Made by a program: the position numbers and the translations under genes. Under the pieces are notes generated by a model, which saw only the letters and a list, made by a program, of their open reading frames with translations, was not told where the DNA came from and did not search any database. A stretch of DNA of 64,000 bases from Owenia fusiformis (Eukaryota > Annelida > Polychaeta > Sabellida > Oweniidae), in NCBI GenBank assembly GCA_903813345.2, contig CAIIXF020000005.1:24309375-24373374 (forward strand). Reading direction: 5' to 3'. Positions 44,801-55,811 of the stretch are shown here, piece by piece; the first letter of the stretch is position 1, and every line of letters starts with the position of its first letter.

Positions 44801-47800
44801 TAAAATTTTAATTTCTTTGAATATCTGTGTTAAAGATAAACATAAATGCAATGAATATTAAAGTACGAACACGTATTTTTGTAATGAGACTAGCAAATTG
44901 AACCATTGCATTCTTGGAAATTCAAGATGGGTTGGTTGAATTAATTTTATCATGTTTTATTCAAATAGTTTGCATTCGCCTCATAGAATTAGCATTCTCT
45001 GTTCGCATTTAGCGCTAGACCTAATAAAAGTTAAAAAGTCACGAATCCCAGATTGTTTCAAGTGTAAATAAAGAATAAATCTAACCTGCATTCCATGTCT
45101 AGATAGGTAAAAAGCAATTCCGAAAATGCCGGCGTTAATATTCTATTGAAATCGTTCTTTATTATGGGTGGTATATACGTATTCTTTTAGTTCCTTTGAA
45201 ATGATTTCTTTGGTTTTGGAATGGCAACAACTCGGCATTCATTTTTGGATTCAAAAATGGCGCCACAAAACTTTTTGAATGCCAAGGCATCAATCTGGCA
45301 TCAATGACGTCATAACAATGTCGTAAAGAACCACTTTACGGTTGAAATGGCAGCTCCGTGGTCCAGTTCATATGCAAAACCCGGGGCTCAATAACAATTA
45401 TAAGGATAATGATAGAACAATAAAACTAAGCTGAATTGAAAGATATATCTTTATTCTAACTTATTATCAAGTTTAAGGGACAAAACTTCGCATTCCCTTT
45501 AAAGGCTTTGATTATGTGAAGCTGAACTCAGTCTATATTCCGTACTTTTCACTTCAAAAAAATCTTTTTTCCCATTGACTTAACATGGGCACCAAATTTA
45601 GCGATTTTTGAGTTTTCAAAACGCCATAACTTCCACACCAGAAGTCGGATCGATATTTGGTTTGCAGATTCGGATTCCTGACAAAATTCTACACCTAATT
45701 CATAACTCAAACATTGAATTTGGAGCACGTTTTGTAGTGACCTACTTTCTGGACGCCATATCTCAAAATCGGTAAGAGCAATCAAAAAACGGATGGCACA
45801 CTTATGAAAGGGCTGTTTCTTAGCTACATGATGAAAAAAAGACAAAGATGTTTCGATAAATAATGAAGAAGATAATTGATAGAATATGGAAAATGTAAGA
45901 TTTGACCTAGTTCTTGACCTTTGACCTAGATAAAAAATTGACCCAATTTCCGAGAAACTAGATACTGGACCTAAATTGACCATATACAGATCTTGACTCA
46001 ATGTCTTCTAGTTACTGAGAAAACGTAGGTAGAAGAATAACTAGATTTTGGAAATTGAACGAAGTTCAATTTCAGACTCCAGATCTAGACTTTTTTTAGC
46101 CGAGTCATCCAGAATAAGCCGAGTCATCCAGAATAAGCTGAGTCATCTAGAAAGAGATGGATAAATAAAATAGGAAGGTAGGATAGAATAGGAAAGAACG
46201 ATAGGATAGAATAAGAAAGAAGGATAGGATAGAATAGAATAGGAAGAAAGGATAGGATAGGATAGGATAGGAAGGATAGGAAGGAAAAGATATGAAGGAA
46301 GGATAGATAGGAAGGATAGGGTAGGATGAGATAGGAGGATGGATGAATTTTTCAATATTTTCTTCTCTACTCTTGACTTTCTATCAGGATACCATCAGAT
46401 CGATTTTTCTCGAAATTTCAAAACGCTATCACTTCCGAACCGGAAGTCGGATCGAAATTTGGTTTGCAGATTCGGATTCCTGACAAAATTCTACCCCTAG
46501 TTCATAACTCATACGTTAAATTTGGCGAATTTTTATTTTGACCCACTTTTCGGACACGCTATAACTTCCGAACCGGATATCGGATCGATATTTGGTTTGC
46601 AGATTCGGATTCCTGACAAAATTCTACCCTTAATTCATAACTCATATATTCAATTTGGAGAACTTTTTATTTTGACCTACTTTTCGGACACCATATCTCA
46701 AAAGTGGGTCAAAATACTTTCTGACGGCAAAAGGCTAACACTATTAGCATATTCTTGGCTACATGTATACACAATTTCGAAGAATATAATTAAAGTGTAG
46801 TGTCAGAATCGAAAAAATAAGGAAAACCTATGAATTTGACCTAGATTTTGACCTAGGCATTTCGGTGTCCAAATTGTGAAGCTAGATGGCTTTTGAGGTC
46901 CCCTTCTTTTAAAGGCTTTGATTATATGAAGCTGAACTCAGTCTATATTCCGTATTTTTCACTTCAAAAAAATATTTTTTCCCATTGACTTAACATGGGC
47001 ACCAAATTTAGCGATTTTTGAGTTTTCAAAACGCCATAACTTCCGAACTGGAAGTCAGATCCAAATTTCGTTTTCAGATTCGGAATCCTGAGAAAATTTC
47101 CTATAAGACTAATATCCTGGACATTTGATTCGAAGAACTTTTTTTTGGACCTCGTTTTCGGACACTGATATCTCGAAATCGGTTTGAGATATCAAAAAAC
47201 TAAATCGACCCTAGGTTTTCTACTTTTTTATAAGGAGCACAATGAAAAAAACCCGGATCGAAAATATTGAAGGACGACCGAGAAAATCGAAAAAAGTGAC
47301 AAAGTACTGAATTTGACCTAGTTCTTGACCTTTGACCTAGATAAAAATTTGACCCAATTTCCGAGGAACTAGATACTGGACATAAATTGACTGAATAATG
47401 ATCTTTATTGGAAGCCTTATGGTTATCGAGAAAACTGGGAAAGAATAATAAAGAATAATAATAATAAAGAATAATAAAGAATACTGACGAAAACAATAGA
47501 CTCCAGATTGACATCTGGAGTCTAATAAGAATAAGAATAAAGAAGAAGAATACTGGCAAAAACAATAGACTCCAGATTGACATCTGGAGTCTAATAAGAA
47601 TAAGAAGAAAACAGGCAAAAGCAATAGACTCCAGATTTTCAATCTGGAGTCTAATAATTTTACAGATGTATACAAGCTCATCTACATACTAAAGCAACCA
47701 TTAGAATTCTAATCTTTGACAAAGTTTCCATTAATCAATCCCAGGTCCCAAACTCACCAAGAGAATCAAAAGGTCATGGCTACTTAATTTACATAATATT

Positions 47801-50800
47801 GATAATCAATATAATATAATATTGACTATAATATTGACTATAATACAAATATACTTTGCTGAAACCCAGCTTAAAAATATTAACCAGAGCTAGTTAGAAG
47901 CTCTGAGGGAGCATGAAAACCTCTAAATCCTTTAAAAACAATTTAGTATACATCATGGTGATATTCATAATAAAAGAGACAACCTACTGGAATTTTAATG
48001 ACTGTGTGTATAGATGAAGGGCAGCTCTATTGCTCTTCCTCACATGGAGAGAGACATATTTAGCCTGGAAGCTCTCTACCATGGCACGACTAGCCTGATC
48101 CATCAACTTCTGGGCCAGACCCAACCTCCTGTGTGATCTCTTCACAGCCTACAACAAATGTTAGGAAGGCATTAATATGACAAAATGACATCACCTGGAA
48201 CAGTGTAACAAATGCTGACCAAACACTGACAATCAACACCAGTCAAAAATAGTAGCTGAATTCAAACATCTCAGTTTTAAAAAGTGAAGTGATTTCTCAA
48301 TCTCAGTTGATGGAAGTGTGTGGAAATTTAAAAAATGAGTATGTATTCATTTGAAAAATAATTCCTTTAAACCAATTGAAGACAATCATTTCCCCATAGA
48401 CCCAGACAATTTTAGCCAATCATACAATTACAAGCTTGTTTGTGCTATAATAACATATGGTCCACATGATGTGACATGATTTGTGAGCAATAGGTTTTTA
48501 TCCTTGGATGGATAATTGTCTCTAGCAGAAAAGCTAGAGTACCACCTCCCAATTGTTACAGACGGCAAATACCAAACACTGTCCTTCGAACACCAACTGC
48601 CACCACAAAAATTTGGAGATTATAACAATATGTCAAAATTTGTTGTGGTGACATAAAAATGACACCATTCATTCATAGTGATTCTTCATACCAATTCTGT
48701 TATTCCAATTTACCAATAATTTGGTATACCTTTAGAAAACTTCTTTTGACTTTCGTCATTTTATAACATGGGCACATGGGCATATGAATGCTTTTTTGTC
48801 TGAATATTGTAGATGGATGGAAGGATGGACAGACAGAAGGACACACAAATGGGTGATACAATAGGCCAACCATATAAGCCAAATGTCATATGGTATAATG
48901 TCCATTCTTATCACATATATTTTGAAGTGAACTTACCAATGATGTAATATGACCATGCTGCACAGAATCCTCTGGGTCTTCTTCCCTGTGTACAGCAATC
49001 AACAAAAAATCAACATAACATAATCAAATGTATGAGTCTACTTCTATTTTTAAAATGAGCTGCAGTTACAGTTTTTAGCAGTAGACAACAGGCAAATTTC
49101 TCTGGCTATTTTACAAAAATTGTCTGATGTTTTGAGGGATTTTACAATTCTTTCCATCATTTTGCATGGTGTAAGAATTCAAATGAAACACTGAGTTAAT
49201 ACTAACTCATTTTCAGAATAAGAAAATCATGAATTATGAAATGATGGATTTTTGCTGTCATTGACAGTTCAATCCTTAAGTGTTGTTAATGCTCATGTGT
49301 TGTGTTCCTTACTGACATTAAAATTTCATTTTACAACAACATTTGACATACAACAAACCTTTACAATGCTATGGGCAGTTATGGGCAGTTATGCATAATT
49401 TTTTAGTGTTCAAGCACAATATAACTTACATTTTAGCAAGTACATAGCCGACTATCTTTCCATTCTCATCCTCAGCTACATATGACAACTGGAATCAAAA
49501 TAAGAAACAAACTTGACAAATAAAGTTAAACCTGTGGAGCACCTTTGACACCTCTAAAGAGTGTTCCACTTTGGAGGTGTTATATACATGTAGTAGGTTC
49601 CATGTAAAATAAGAACTCAAGACAACTTGTTATGCATATAGTCAAAAAAGTGTCATCATAAATGTGGAGTTTTTTTTAAAATGCGGCTTATATTAGTTAC
49701 CTGTGGCCAAGAGAGTCCATGGTAGAAATAGTATTTCATCTGATAGTTCTCAGGTAGACACAGTAGGTTGCAATGCTGCATGTTCATCAGGTCCTCAGGC
49801 TGAAATTGTACAAATAAACATTAAACAATGAATATTCGAGTAGGAAATTAATGGATGTTTAAACATTAGAGCGTTACAAGTATTGACTACAATTGACATG
49901 TGTACTTGTAGGTACCAAGGTTTCTAATATCCAGGGGGGTCATCCATCAAACTATCTCAATTTTAGTTGTCCTTCACTGCGACATCGCACAGATTCCTAC
50001 CAATGACGGTCGCACAAGAATGATGAGTAGGATGTAATCGCTAAAAGGGCCCTTGCTACATTGCAGGCTTGTGACATGCTTGGGATAACTTGATGAATGA
50101 CCCCTCTGTTGTCTAAAACAGCCCATACATGTGTCTCATCTCCAAATTTGAAAAATTGTCAGAAACAAAAATGGTGGTCATAAAAAGGAAACTATACTCG
50201 GAGGAAGTGTAAGTTGTCACACATTATTTTTGTGACTGAAATTCCTTATAAAATTTCTCTGCTCTTCACCCTAATTTGAGTTTGTAGAAAAAAACGGGTG
50301 CCGGGTAGTAAATCCACCAAGCTGGGTTCAAACTTGGTACCCGGTCTAAAAAACGGGTACCCAAAAAACGAAAAATACGAATATAACATAATAATTAGAT
50401 CATTAGAAAACGTGTAAGATTTGTTTTGAATTTACAAAAATGTATGTAACTTCCTTCAAAATTGAAAACGACCACTGAAGTGTAAATTGTTATGTCTTAC
50501 AATGTCATAGGCATAGCCAGGAGGGTGTTCGCTGGTGTGATCGCACCCCCACCCCCATAACCAATGAAAATATGACCATGATGATAGAGGAAGAAAAGAG
50601 CCTTAAAATGCTTTTATTTGAAGCTTGTAACATTTTGAGGAACAATAAAAAGTCAGTGAGCTAAATTAGAAGGTCATGTCAAATTACTCTAGAGAAGTTG
50701 ATTTTGACCGTGGAGTGCAGACATGACTTCAAAATCATCAAAACGTCGAGTTATATTTGACATTTCCTCCAAGCTAAGATCACTTTTCAAATCAGTATTC

Positions 50801-53800
50801 TTTGATTTTTCTATTTCTGGCAATGATTCCAAATGTTCACATTTTCAAAGCTTGTATTATTTGGAGCCATATGTTGGGTACATTTTCTGAAAAATTCAAA
50901 ATTTTCTGTTTGCTAACCTATCCGAAAGCACAGTTTTTAACTATTTTTCAGTCACATTTTCAGAAGGCTATAAAAGCTATTTCATCATGCTTACACAGGC
51001 TGGTATCGAAAAATTTGTCCGCTGTGACGGAGCGTGTTATTTTGCATAGAAACACAAGGAAATCCAGGCAATTTATTTTTTTACTCATATGTTTCGCTAT
51101 ATCAAAGAAAATTACCTTCTCCATGCAATGGATATATCATTTGCGGTTAACCTTAACTTCTGTTTGAAGTCCAACAACGGTAAGAGTTAAAGCTATTGAA
51201 ATCGGCGCCGGAGTATCATACTCCAAAATGTACCTTTTGTTTTATTTCTTTTAAATGGTACAATATAGTGACACGATAATATTTACATATGTTTTCAGCA
51301 TAACTCTGAAGGTATTAATGAGATATTGATGTATTGGGTATTTTTGATTTGTTTTATAAAAAATAATGTTTAAATTTTTTGTCCGCTGTGACGGAGCAGT
51401 TTCCAAATACGTTAAGAATTCAAGATTTATAATATCTTATACTACACTGTGGAGGAGCGAACGTGTCAAATCTCTTTCGTAAAATATTCTGAAAATGAAA
51501 CGTAATAATAGTACACAATTCAAATTTTGAGATGTATAATGTGTCTATGGTATTAGGTTTGGTATGTTAACGAAGACGCATTTCACATATTTAGTCCCTC
51601 GCTTTTGTTACACTGACGATCGGCATTAATATTGCCAATATTACACTGATATTGGTCGTTCCTCAGTGTAACAAAAGCGAGGGACTAAATACGTGAATTG
51701 TGTCTTCGTTAACATATAAAACCTAAAACCATCGACACATTCTCAAACTAGACTATCTTCCTTAACTTCGGGCCAAATTATTATCCACAATGTGACTTAG
51801 AAGTAGGTGTAAATCGGGAAATAAAAAAATCTTACCGAAACCTAGTCCCGGAAGTAGTTCCGCCATGATACACTGACGATACGTCTGTGTAACTAGGTGG
51901 GTAGCAGTGAATAGATAGCATGTGCTATGATTTGCTTATTTTTTAGATTCAAAATACTCAATAGAATTTTGAAGCGGTCTATATTCTTAGTTAAAAAAAA
52001 TTAAAGGAGGATTGGCTCTCAGGATTGAAACTCTATATTTTTCAACAATAAAAACGTCAAAATGTCATTATTTTAAGAAATTATAACCGATTATAATTCA
52101 AAATAAACAGTTCAAAAGATTAGAACCAATGTCTTGATCTTGTGAGTTTTGGAACTTTTCGTGAGAAAATAAGACCAAATATCACCGACCTTTGCCAGAA
52201 AAAGACATGCGATCTTCGGAAAATTTATTTTTCCTTGATTTTGGAGACAGTTTTTCAATAAATATCACATGTCATACCTCAAATGATGCGTACTGTTGTT
52301 AGCTTCAACTCCAATCACTAAAGCCACATATCGAAGTAAGCGTCTGTTGATAAAAGTATAAAATAAGCGAGCATATATTTAATGGAGCGCTTCAGCTAAC
52401 TCCGTTGTTCAAATGATTATTCCCAAAGTCAAATGCCTTTTCTGAGAATGTGACGCCACTCAGGATGATGTCACATCAGAGATTACCGAGAAGTCCAATG
52501 ACGTTTCTTTAAACTCCTGTAGAAACAATAACATTGGTTTGTTAGGCTACGCAATTCTTTACTTTCATTGGCTGTTTGTTGCGATGTGACATAATTTGAG
52601 AGACGAACAAAATCGGACACTGCCGGAAATTACCAAAGCGCTCCATTATCTTTACGCTCTGAAAATTTGAAATAAATGTGATGAAAAAAGTTGAATTACT
52701 GCTTCAATAATGGATATCATGCAACCATTCAAACTAATACATAAAGAAGAGATAACAGGGTAAATATTGGTCAATCAATGTCTGACAGATGGAAAAATTA
52801 AAGGTCAGTACGAGGGTCATATTTTTGGGTGGTCATTTTTTTGATGTAGCATTTTTGGCTCGAGTCTCTTCCCATAATCCTTTGAGCCTACTACCAATAG
52901 GGGCTGGATCTGGCTCCGGATCTGTGCCAAAAATCATGATTCAAATGTTGAAGTGAACTCATTTTTTCTGACTTTCTGTTTTGTCACTTTTGAGACAAGA
53001 GGCCAGAGGTTTCTGCACATGGAATCGGGCTAATTAATCCTAAATATACGAATGTTATTCGTGTATTATTTGAATGTATTTTTCCATATATCACGGCACC
53101 ATGGTCTTTGATGTTTTTTAGGTTGACGAAACAAACTCCTATGCAGTGTCTCGGTATAGACACTGCGGCGGGCAGATTATGGAATCCCCAAAATTTGGGG
53201 AAGATAGTCCCCTTTTTTCTCACAGATGTACTTGTTTTTCACACAACTTATAAAATATATGTTCTTTTATGTTCACCAATAATTATTTTGTCAAAATATT
53301 CCAAAATCAATGAAATATAAGAGGAAATCCCCGCGGAAGGAATTCTGAGTAAAAGTTGTATTGATAAAAGTTTACCGCACGTGTTGTTTATTAGTTAATA
53401 CGCGCAATTCAACCAATGAAATTGTCTAAATTTTACAATCACGCGACCTGAGCATGGGACTAGAACCAATCACGTCAGTTGTTTATTACAATGTTACCAT
53501 GCTTACGGTGAGATACCTGCCCGCCGCAGTGATATATCACTGCACGGGAGTTCGTAGTTCAACGTCGTTAAACTCAATAACGGCGTTATTTATTATTAAG
53601 AATTTTCTTGGGGCCGTTATTGAGTTTAACCTCTTTACTATTCTTTCCATTGATGCAAGTTTTGGATCCACCGAAACCATTTTTCCGCGATAACATGCAA
53701 CTGATACTTGACAACAATATAAAAACACATAACATCAAGCGATTCAACACAATATTATTGTATTAAATGGTCATTTATACGAGTAAAATGAGGTTAAACT

Positions 53801-54937
53801 TACCAATCTCTAAAATGACATTTCCGTCGTTGTGTCTGTTCGTCCCGGGTTAAAATTTAAACTATTGAAACGAAATTGTTGTCAAAAAGATTGATAATTA
53901 TCACGCGATTACTCGGGATAAAATAACCATTTTTGAGGATAGCATGCAGGTATCTTTGATTGATTTATATAGCACTTGTATACACACAAAATAGTTATTA
54001 ATTGCAAACCTACTGTTCGTTGATGCAGTGTCGCAATGACGGTTAATTCCTGATACGATTTGCAATTTCGATGTTACCGGAGCTGACCGATATATTTTCG
54101 TAAAATTCCAAACCTGTCTCCAATATTTTCGTAATTATGCATCAATATGGTCTAAGGGGGATACGGGATGGTGTGTATGTATTTATAAGGTATGTATGCA
54201 TGCTTGAATCACATTCTTTATGTAATATTGCAATGTTTTCGGAGTTTAAGGTTCAGCTGGAAAGTGACATTTTGGTAAAAAATTGCTATACCTGCACATG
54301 TTATTTTCTGGTACAGAATTAAGTATGAAGTCATGTGTGTATTTCCTTGCTTTTTTCAGCAAAGTATCATTACACTGTTTACTTTTATAATATCTGGAAA
54401 CAGGTCAATGGTAGCTCCTGTGTTGTCTGGAAATTTGGAAAGAAAATTTGGAAAAATAGAAAGTGTGAAATATCAGAATTTCCTGGAGTTTCCATTGAAC
54501 CCCTACTAGATATTCTAAAAGAAGACAATGTAATGATACTTTCCTGAAAAAAGCAAGGAAATTGACACATGCCTTCATACTTTATTTTGTACCAGAAAAT
54601 AACATGTGCAGGTATAGCAATTTTTTACCAAAATGTTACTTTCCAGCTGTACCTTAATTAGTTCCGCTTATTGGAACCTGCAGAACGATTAAATTAACGC
54701 ATCAAGGGCAAAATGGTCATGGAGGTTAGACCTAGCCGGGGCCATAAGACATGTCAGATAAGAAACGAGGCCCAGGCTAGGTCTAATGTTGTTGGACTAG
54801 GGAGTTCGTTGACGAAAATAAAACATTGAAACGGATAATGAAATCAGGTCGGAATCTATAACAAGAAATAATATTTTATATCTCCCTTCATATAAAACAT
54901 GTCAGTAATTACTTACCCTTGCATTTCGAACATTCAT
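38887..54937 (-). CDS. NAA10: N-alpha-acetyltransferase 10, catalytic subunit of NatA
   Basis: Seven minus-strand exons join in phase: 54917-54937 (MNVRNAR), 49701-49799 ([20 protein letters not shown]...), 49430-49488 ([19 protein letters not shown]), 48937-48985 ([17 protein letters not shown]), 47988-48148 ([15 protein letters not shown]...), 40051-40141 ([20 protein letters not shown]...) and a tentative last exon 38887-38931 ending in TGA. This gives 174 residues. The product acetylates nascent N-termini after Met removal, with NAA15, at the ribosome. The GNAT acetyl-CoA loop RRLGLA and the [11 protein letters not shown] signature are intact, and similarity to human NAA10 is very high through the GNAT domain. 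The C-terminus is oddly short: human has a disordered tail to 235 residues. Either the tail is reduced or an exon between 38932 and 40050 was missed. The intron 40142-47987 is almost all repeats. Confidence 0.93.
39027..39112 (-). repeat. Dispersed 130-bp family, partial copy (reverse)
   Basis: On the minus strand it reads CAACAAATGGCAGGTGGTGA, CATTTTTGCATGTTAATGCC and TTGT, the 3' module of the family. It lies in the last NAA10 intron. Confidence 0.6.
40170..42678. repeat. Repeat block 1 in NAA10 intron (CGCCATAACTTCCGAAC units)
   Basis: A unit of about 480 bp recurs at about 40381-40800, 40870-41290, 41345-41560, 42180-42310 and 42315-42678. Each contains AAAACGCCATAACTTCCGAA, CGGATCGAAATTTGG, GATTCGGATTCCTGA, TTTTGACCTACTTTTCGGAC and GGCTAACACTATTAGC, and most end with TTTGACCTAGATTTTGACC. 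Units are truncated to different lengths. Hairpin words AATTGAACGAAGTTCAATTT and GACTCCAGATCTAGAC occur near 40190 and 41825. The internal order is repeated in block 2 (45503-47340). Confidence 0.75.
41930..42115. repeat. Purine-rich GGATAGGAAGG microsatellite
   Basis: Nearly pure purine-plus-T strand of GGATA, GGAAG and GAATAG words, some 185 bp long. Its duplicate is at 46155-46345. On the minus strand it reads as an open Ser/Pro/Leu-rich frame, an artefact. Confidence 0.8.
42683..45498. mobile_element. 2.8-kb TTAA-inserting DNA transposon (non-autonomous)
   Basis: TTAA flanks both sides (42679-42682, 45499-45502). The TIR is AGGGAATGCGAAGTTT at the left and its exact complement AAACTTCGCATTCCCT at the right. 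The uninterrupted target is preserved in the duplicate repeat block near 46905 (CCTTCTTTTAAAGGCTTTG), proving insertion. Subterminal inverted repeats follow: ATCAATGACGTCATTGATGCC at about 42844-42864 faces GGCATCAATGACGTCAT near 45293. No frame longer than about 80 codons was found in the interior, so the transposase is lacking. TTAA plus AGGG ends suggest Kolobok; piggyBac is the alternative. Confidence 0.8.
45503..47340. repeat. Repeat block 2 in NAA10 intron
   Basis: These are further copies of the block 1 units, at about 45590-45790, 46410-46545, 46550-46920 and 46998-47180. They include TTGACCTAGTTCTTGACCTTTGACC words (45902, 47315), the GAACGAAGTTCAATTTCAGA hairpin (about 46058) and a second purine microsatellite (46155-46345). 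The parallel order with block 1 points to segmental duplication rather than independent insertions. Confidence 0.75.
46155..46345. repeat. Purine-rich GGATAGGAAGG microsatellite, second copy
   Basis: Same composition and flanks as 41930-42115: preceded by GAGTCATCTAGAA and followed by ATGAATTTTTCAATATTTTC. Confidence 0.8.
47497..47654. repeat. Three tandem palindromes (TAGACTCCAGAT)
   Basis: Three near-identical palindromes of 28-30 bp lie at 47497-47524, 47566-47594 and 47625-47654. Each is TAGACTCCAGAT, a short centre, then ATCTGGAGTCTA, separated by AATAAGAATAAG-rich spacers. The same GACTCCAGAT word occurs in the hairpins near 40190, 41845 and 46075. Confidence 0.75.
48535..48656 (-). 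repeat. Dispersed 130-bp family, reverse copy in NAA10 intron
   Basis: On the minus strand it starts TATGTCACCACAACAAATTT, then GACATATTGTTATAATCTCC, GTTGGTGTTCGAAGG and TAACAATTGGGAGGTGGT. A more decayed fragment may lie at 48165-48232. Confidence 0.55.
50277..50637. mobile_element. Fragment of the nested hAT-like palindromic element
   Basis: It matches the left half of 21738-22771 (GTTTGTAGAAAAAAACGGGT, GCTGGGTTCAAACTTGGTAC). It then jumps to the second half (GGCATAGCCAGGAGG, ATGATAGAGGAAGAAAAGAG), so it has an internal deletion and lacks the right terminus. It lies in NAA10 intron 1. Confidence 0.7.
50640..51524. other. Intron 1 of NAA10, low-information stretch
   Basis: The only visible structure is a repeated word TTTGTCCGCTGTGACGGAGC at about 51016 and 51379. 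The 121-aa open frame at 50802-51167 shows no recognisable domain. Confidence 0.35.
51525..51760. repeat. Long near-perfect hairpin (arms about 95 bp)
   Basis: The left arm (about 51525-51620) contains GTTAACGAAGACGCATTTCA and TTTAGTCCCTCGCTTTTGTT. The right arm (about 51662-51760) is its complement, with only scattered mismatches. The loop of about 40 bp holds a further TGCCAATATTACACTGATATTGG mirrored word, written here as two halves: TGCCAATATT and AATATTG-like sequence. This is a foldback MITE or a potential hairpin RNA. Confidence 0.7.
51761..54249. other. Intron 1 of NAA10 with inverted-repeat remnants
   Basis: Two features are visible. ACACTGCGGCGGGCAG (about 53160) pairs with CTGCCCGCCGCAGTG (about 53518), suggesting a decayed TIR element between them. 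A strong hairpin TTAAACTCAATAACGGC / GCCGTTATTGAGTTTAA spans about 53568-53632. No coding exon was supported here. Confidence 0.45.
54250..54653. mobile_element. 404-bp TTAA-flanked element with 130-bp TIRs
   Basis: TTAA lies at 54246-54249 and 54654-54657. Arms of about 130 bp are nearly identical: left GGTTCAGCTGGAAAGTGACA, complement of right GGTACAGCTGGAAAGTAACA, both continuing TGCTATACCTGCACATG. It lies in NAA10 intron 1 only about 260 bp from the first coding exon. The 70-aa open frame inside is not a transposase. Confidence 0.8.
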
Positions 54938-55297
54938 TATGAACACAGACCCTTTCTTTTCTGCGAATACGTCAACTAAAACTCTTGAAATTTTTGAAAG
55001 TATTTCTTAGTGGGCGATAATAGATTTCGGCATGTATCGAAAATGAATACTTTGATCTACTAAAGTATTTTACGACAATTAATTTTGAATGCCAATCAAT
55101 CATCGACACTGCCTCTCCTCTAACAATTACAAATCTAAGAATATTAAATACTATTTATGCTTAGGTGAAAAAGGGGAAGGGACAAAACTTATTACAGAAA
55201 GGAGTACACCAGTCACATGGAAAACAAATCCCAACTATCCCCGAATCATAACTCCAACTGAAATTAAGCCATCACATTGGCGTCAGAAGGGGGAGGG

Positions 55298-55375
55298 CTG
55301 AGGCCCAGGAATACGTTAAAATGTTTTAAAAGTCCCCTAGTGTACTGAGTTGGTTGAATGCGTGGTGTATACATG
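55298..55375. mobile_element. 5' fragment of the 156-bp MITE family
   Basis: It starts CTGAGGCCCAGGAATACGTT and stays alignable with 21997-22075 up to the GCGTGGTGTATACATG region, then diverges. No right terminus or TSD was found. Confidence 0.65.
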
Positions 55376-55811
55376 TTACCTTCTTCTAAGGCCACTGTAT
55401 CGTATTGGCTAGAGACTCGAGTAATATACATGTACACTCCCCTCCATAAGTTTGGCAACCTTTTTTCCCCATTGAACTACGTGTTAAAGCCTCTTTACGT
55501 TTGGATTTTTATTTACTTAACCGGCCATGAAATAACTTATAATGTTAATGATTCTTCTTCTTCTTTATCCAATTTACGTGTTAGTGTACTTAACACGATG
55601 GCACTTTAATGCTGCCTTTGGTCACTAGATACATTGGTTTCACTTTGTACTATGTTATCACTTGTGCTTTTCACTAATACTTGTTTTGATTTACTTTTTG
55701 AGAGTGCGCATTTTACATTCGTTTTCTTCATCTAAAAGAGTCAATTTCTCAGTTATATTAAAAAACTTTTGTTTAAGAGTCACTATCTCAGTGTTGTTTT
55801 ACGTACTGTAG

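Noticed and set aside
45549-46001. 150-aa minus-strand open frame, and similar frames at 40892 and 42292
   Set aside because: They lie inside multi-copy intron repeats and lack any recognisable domain.
50802-51167. 121-aa plus-strand open frame
   Set aside because: No domain, signal or splice context; it lies in a NAA10 intron.
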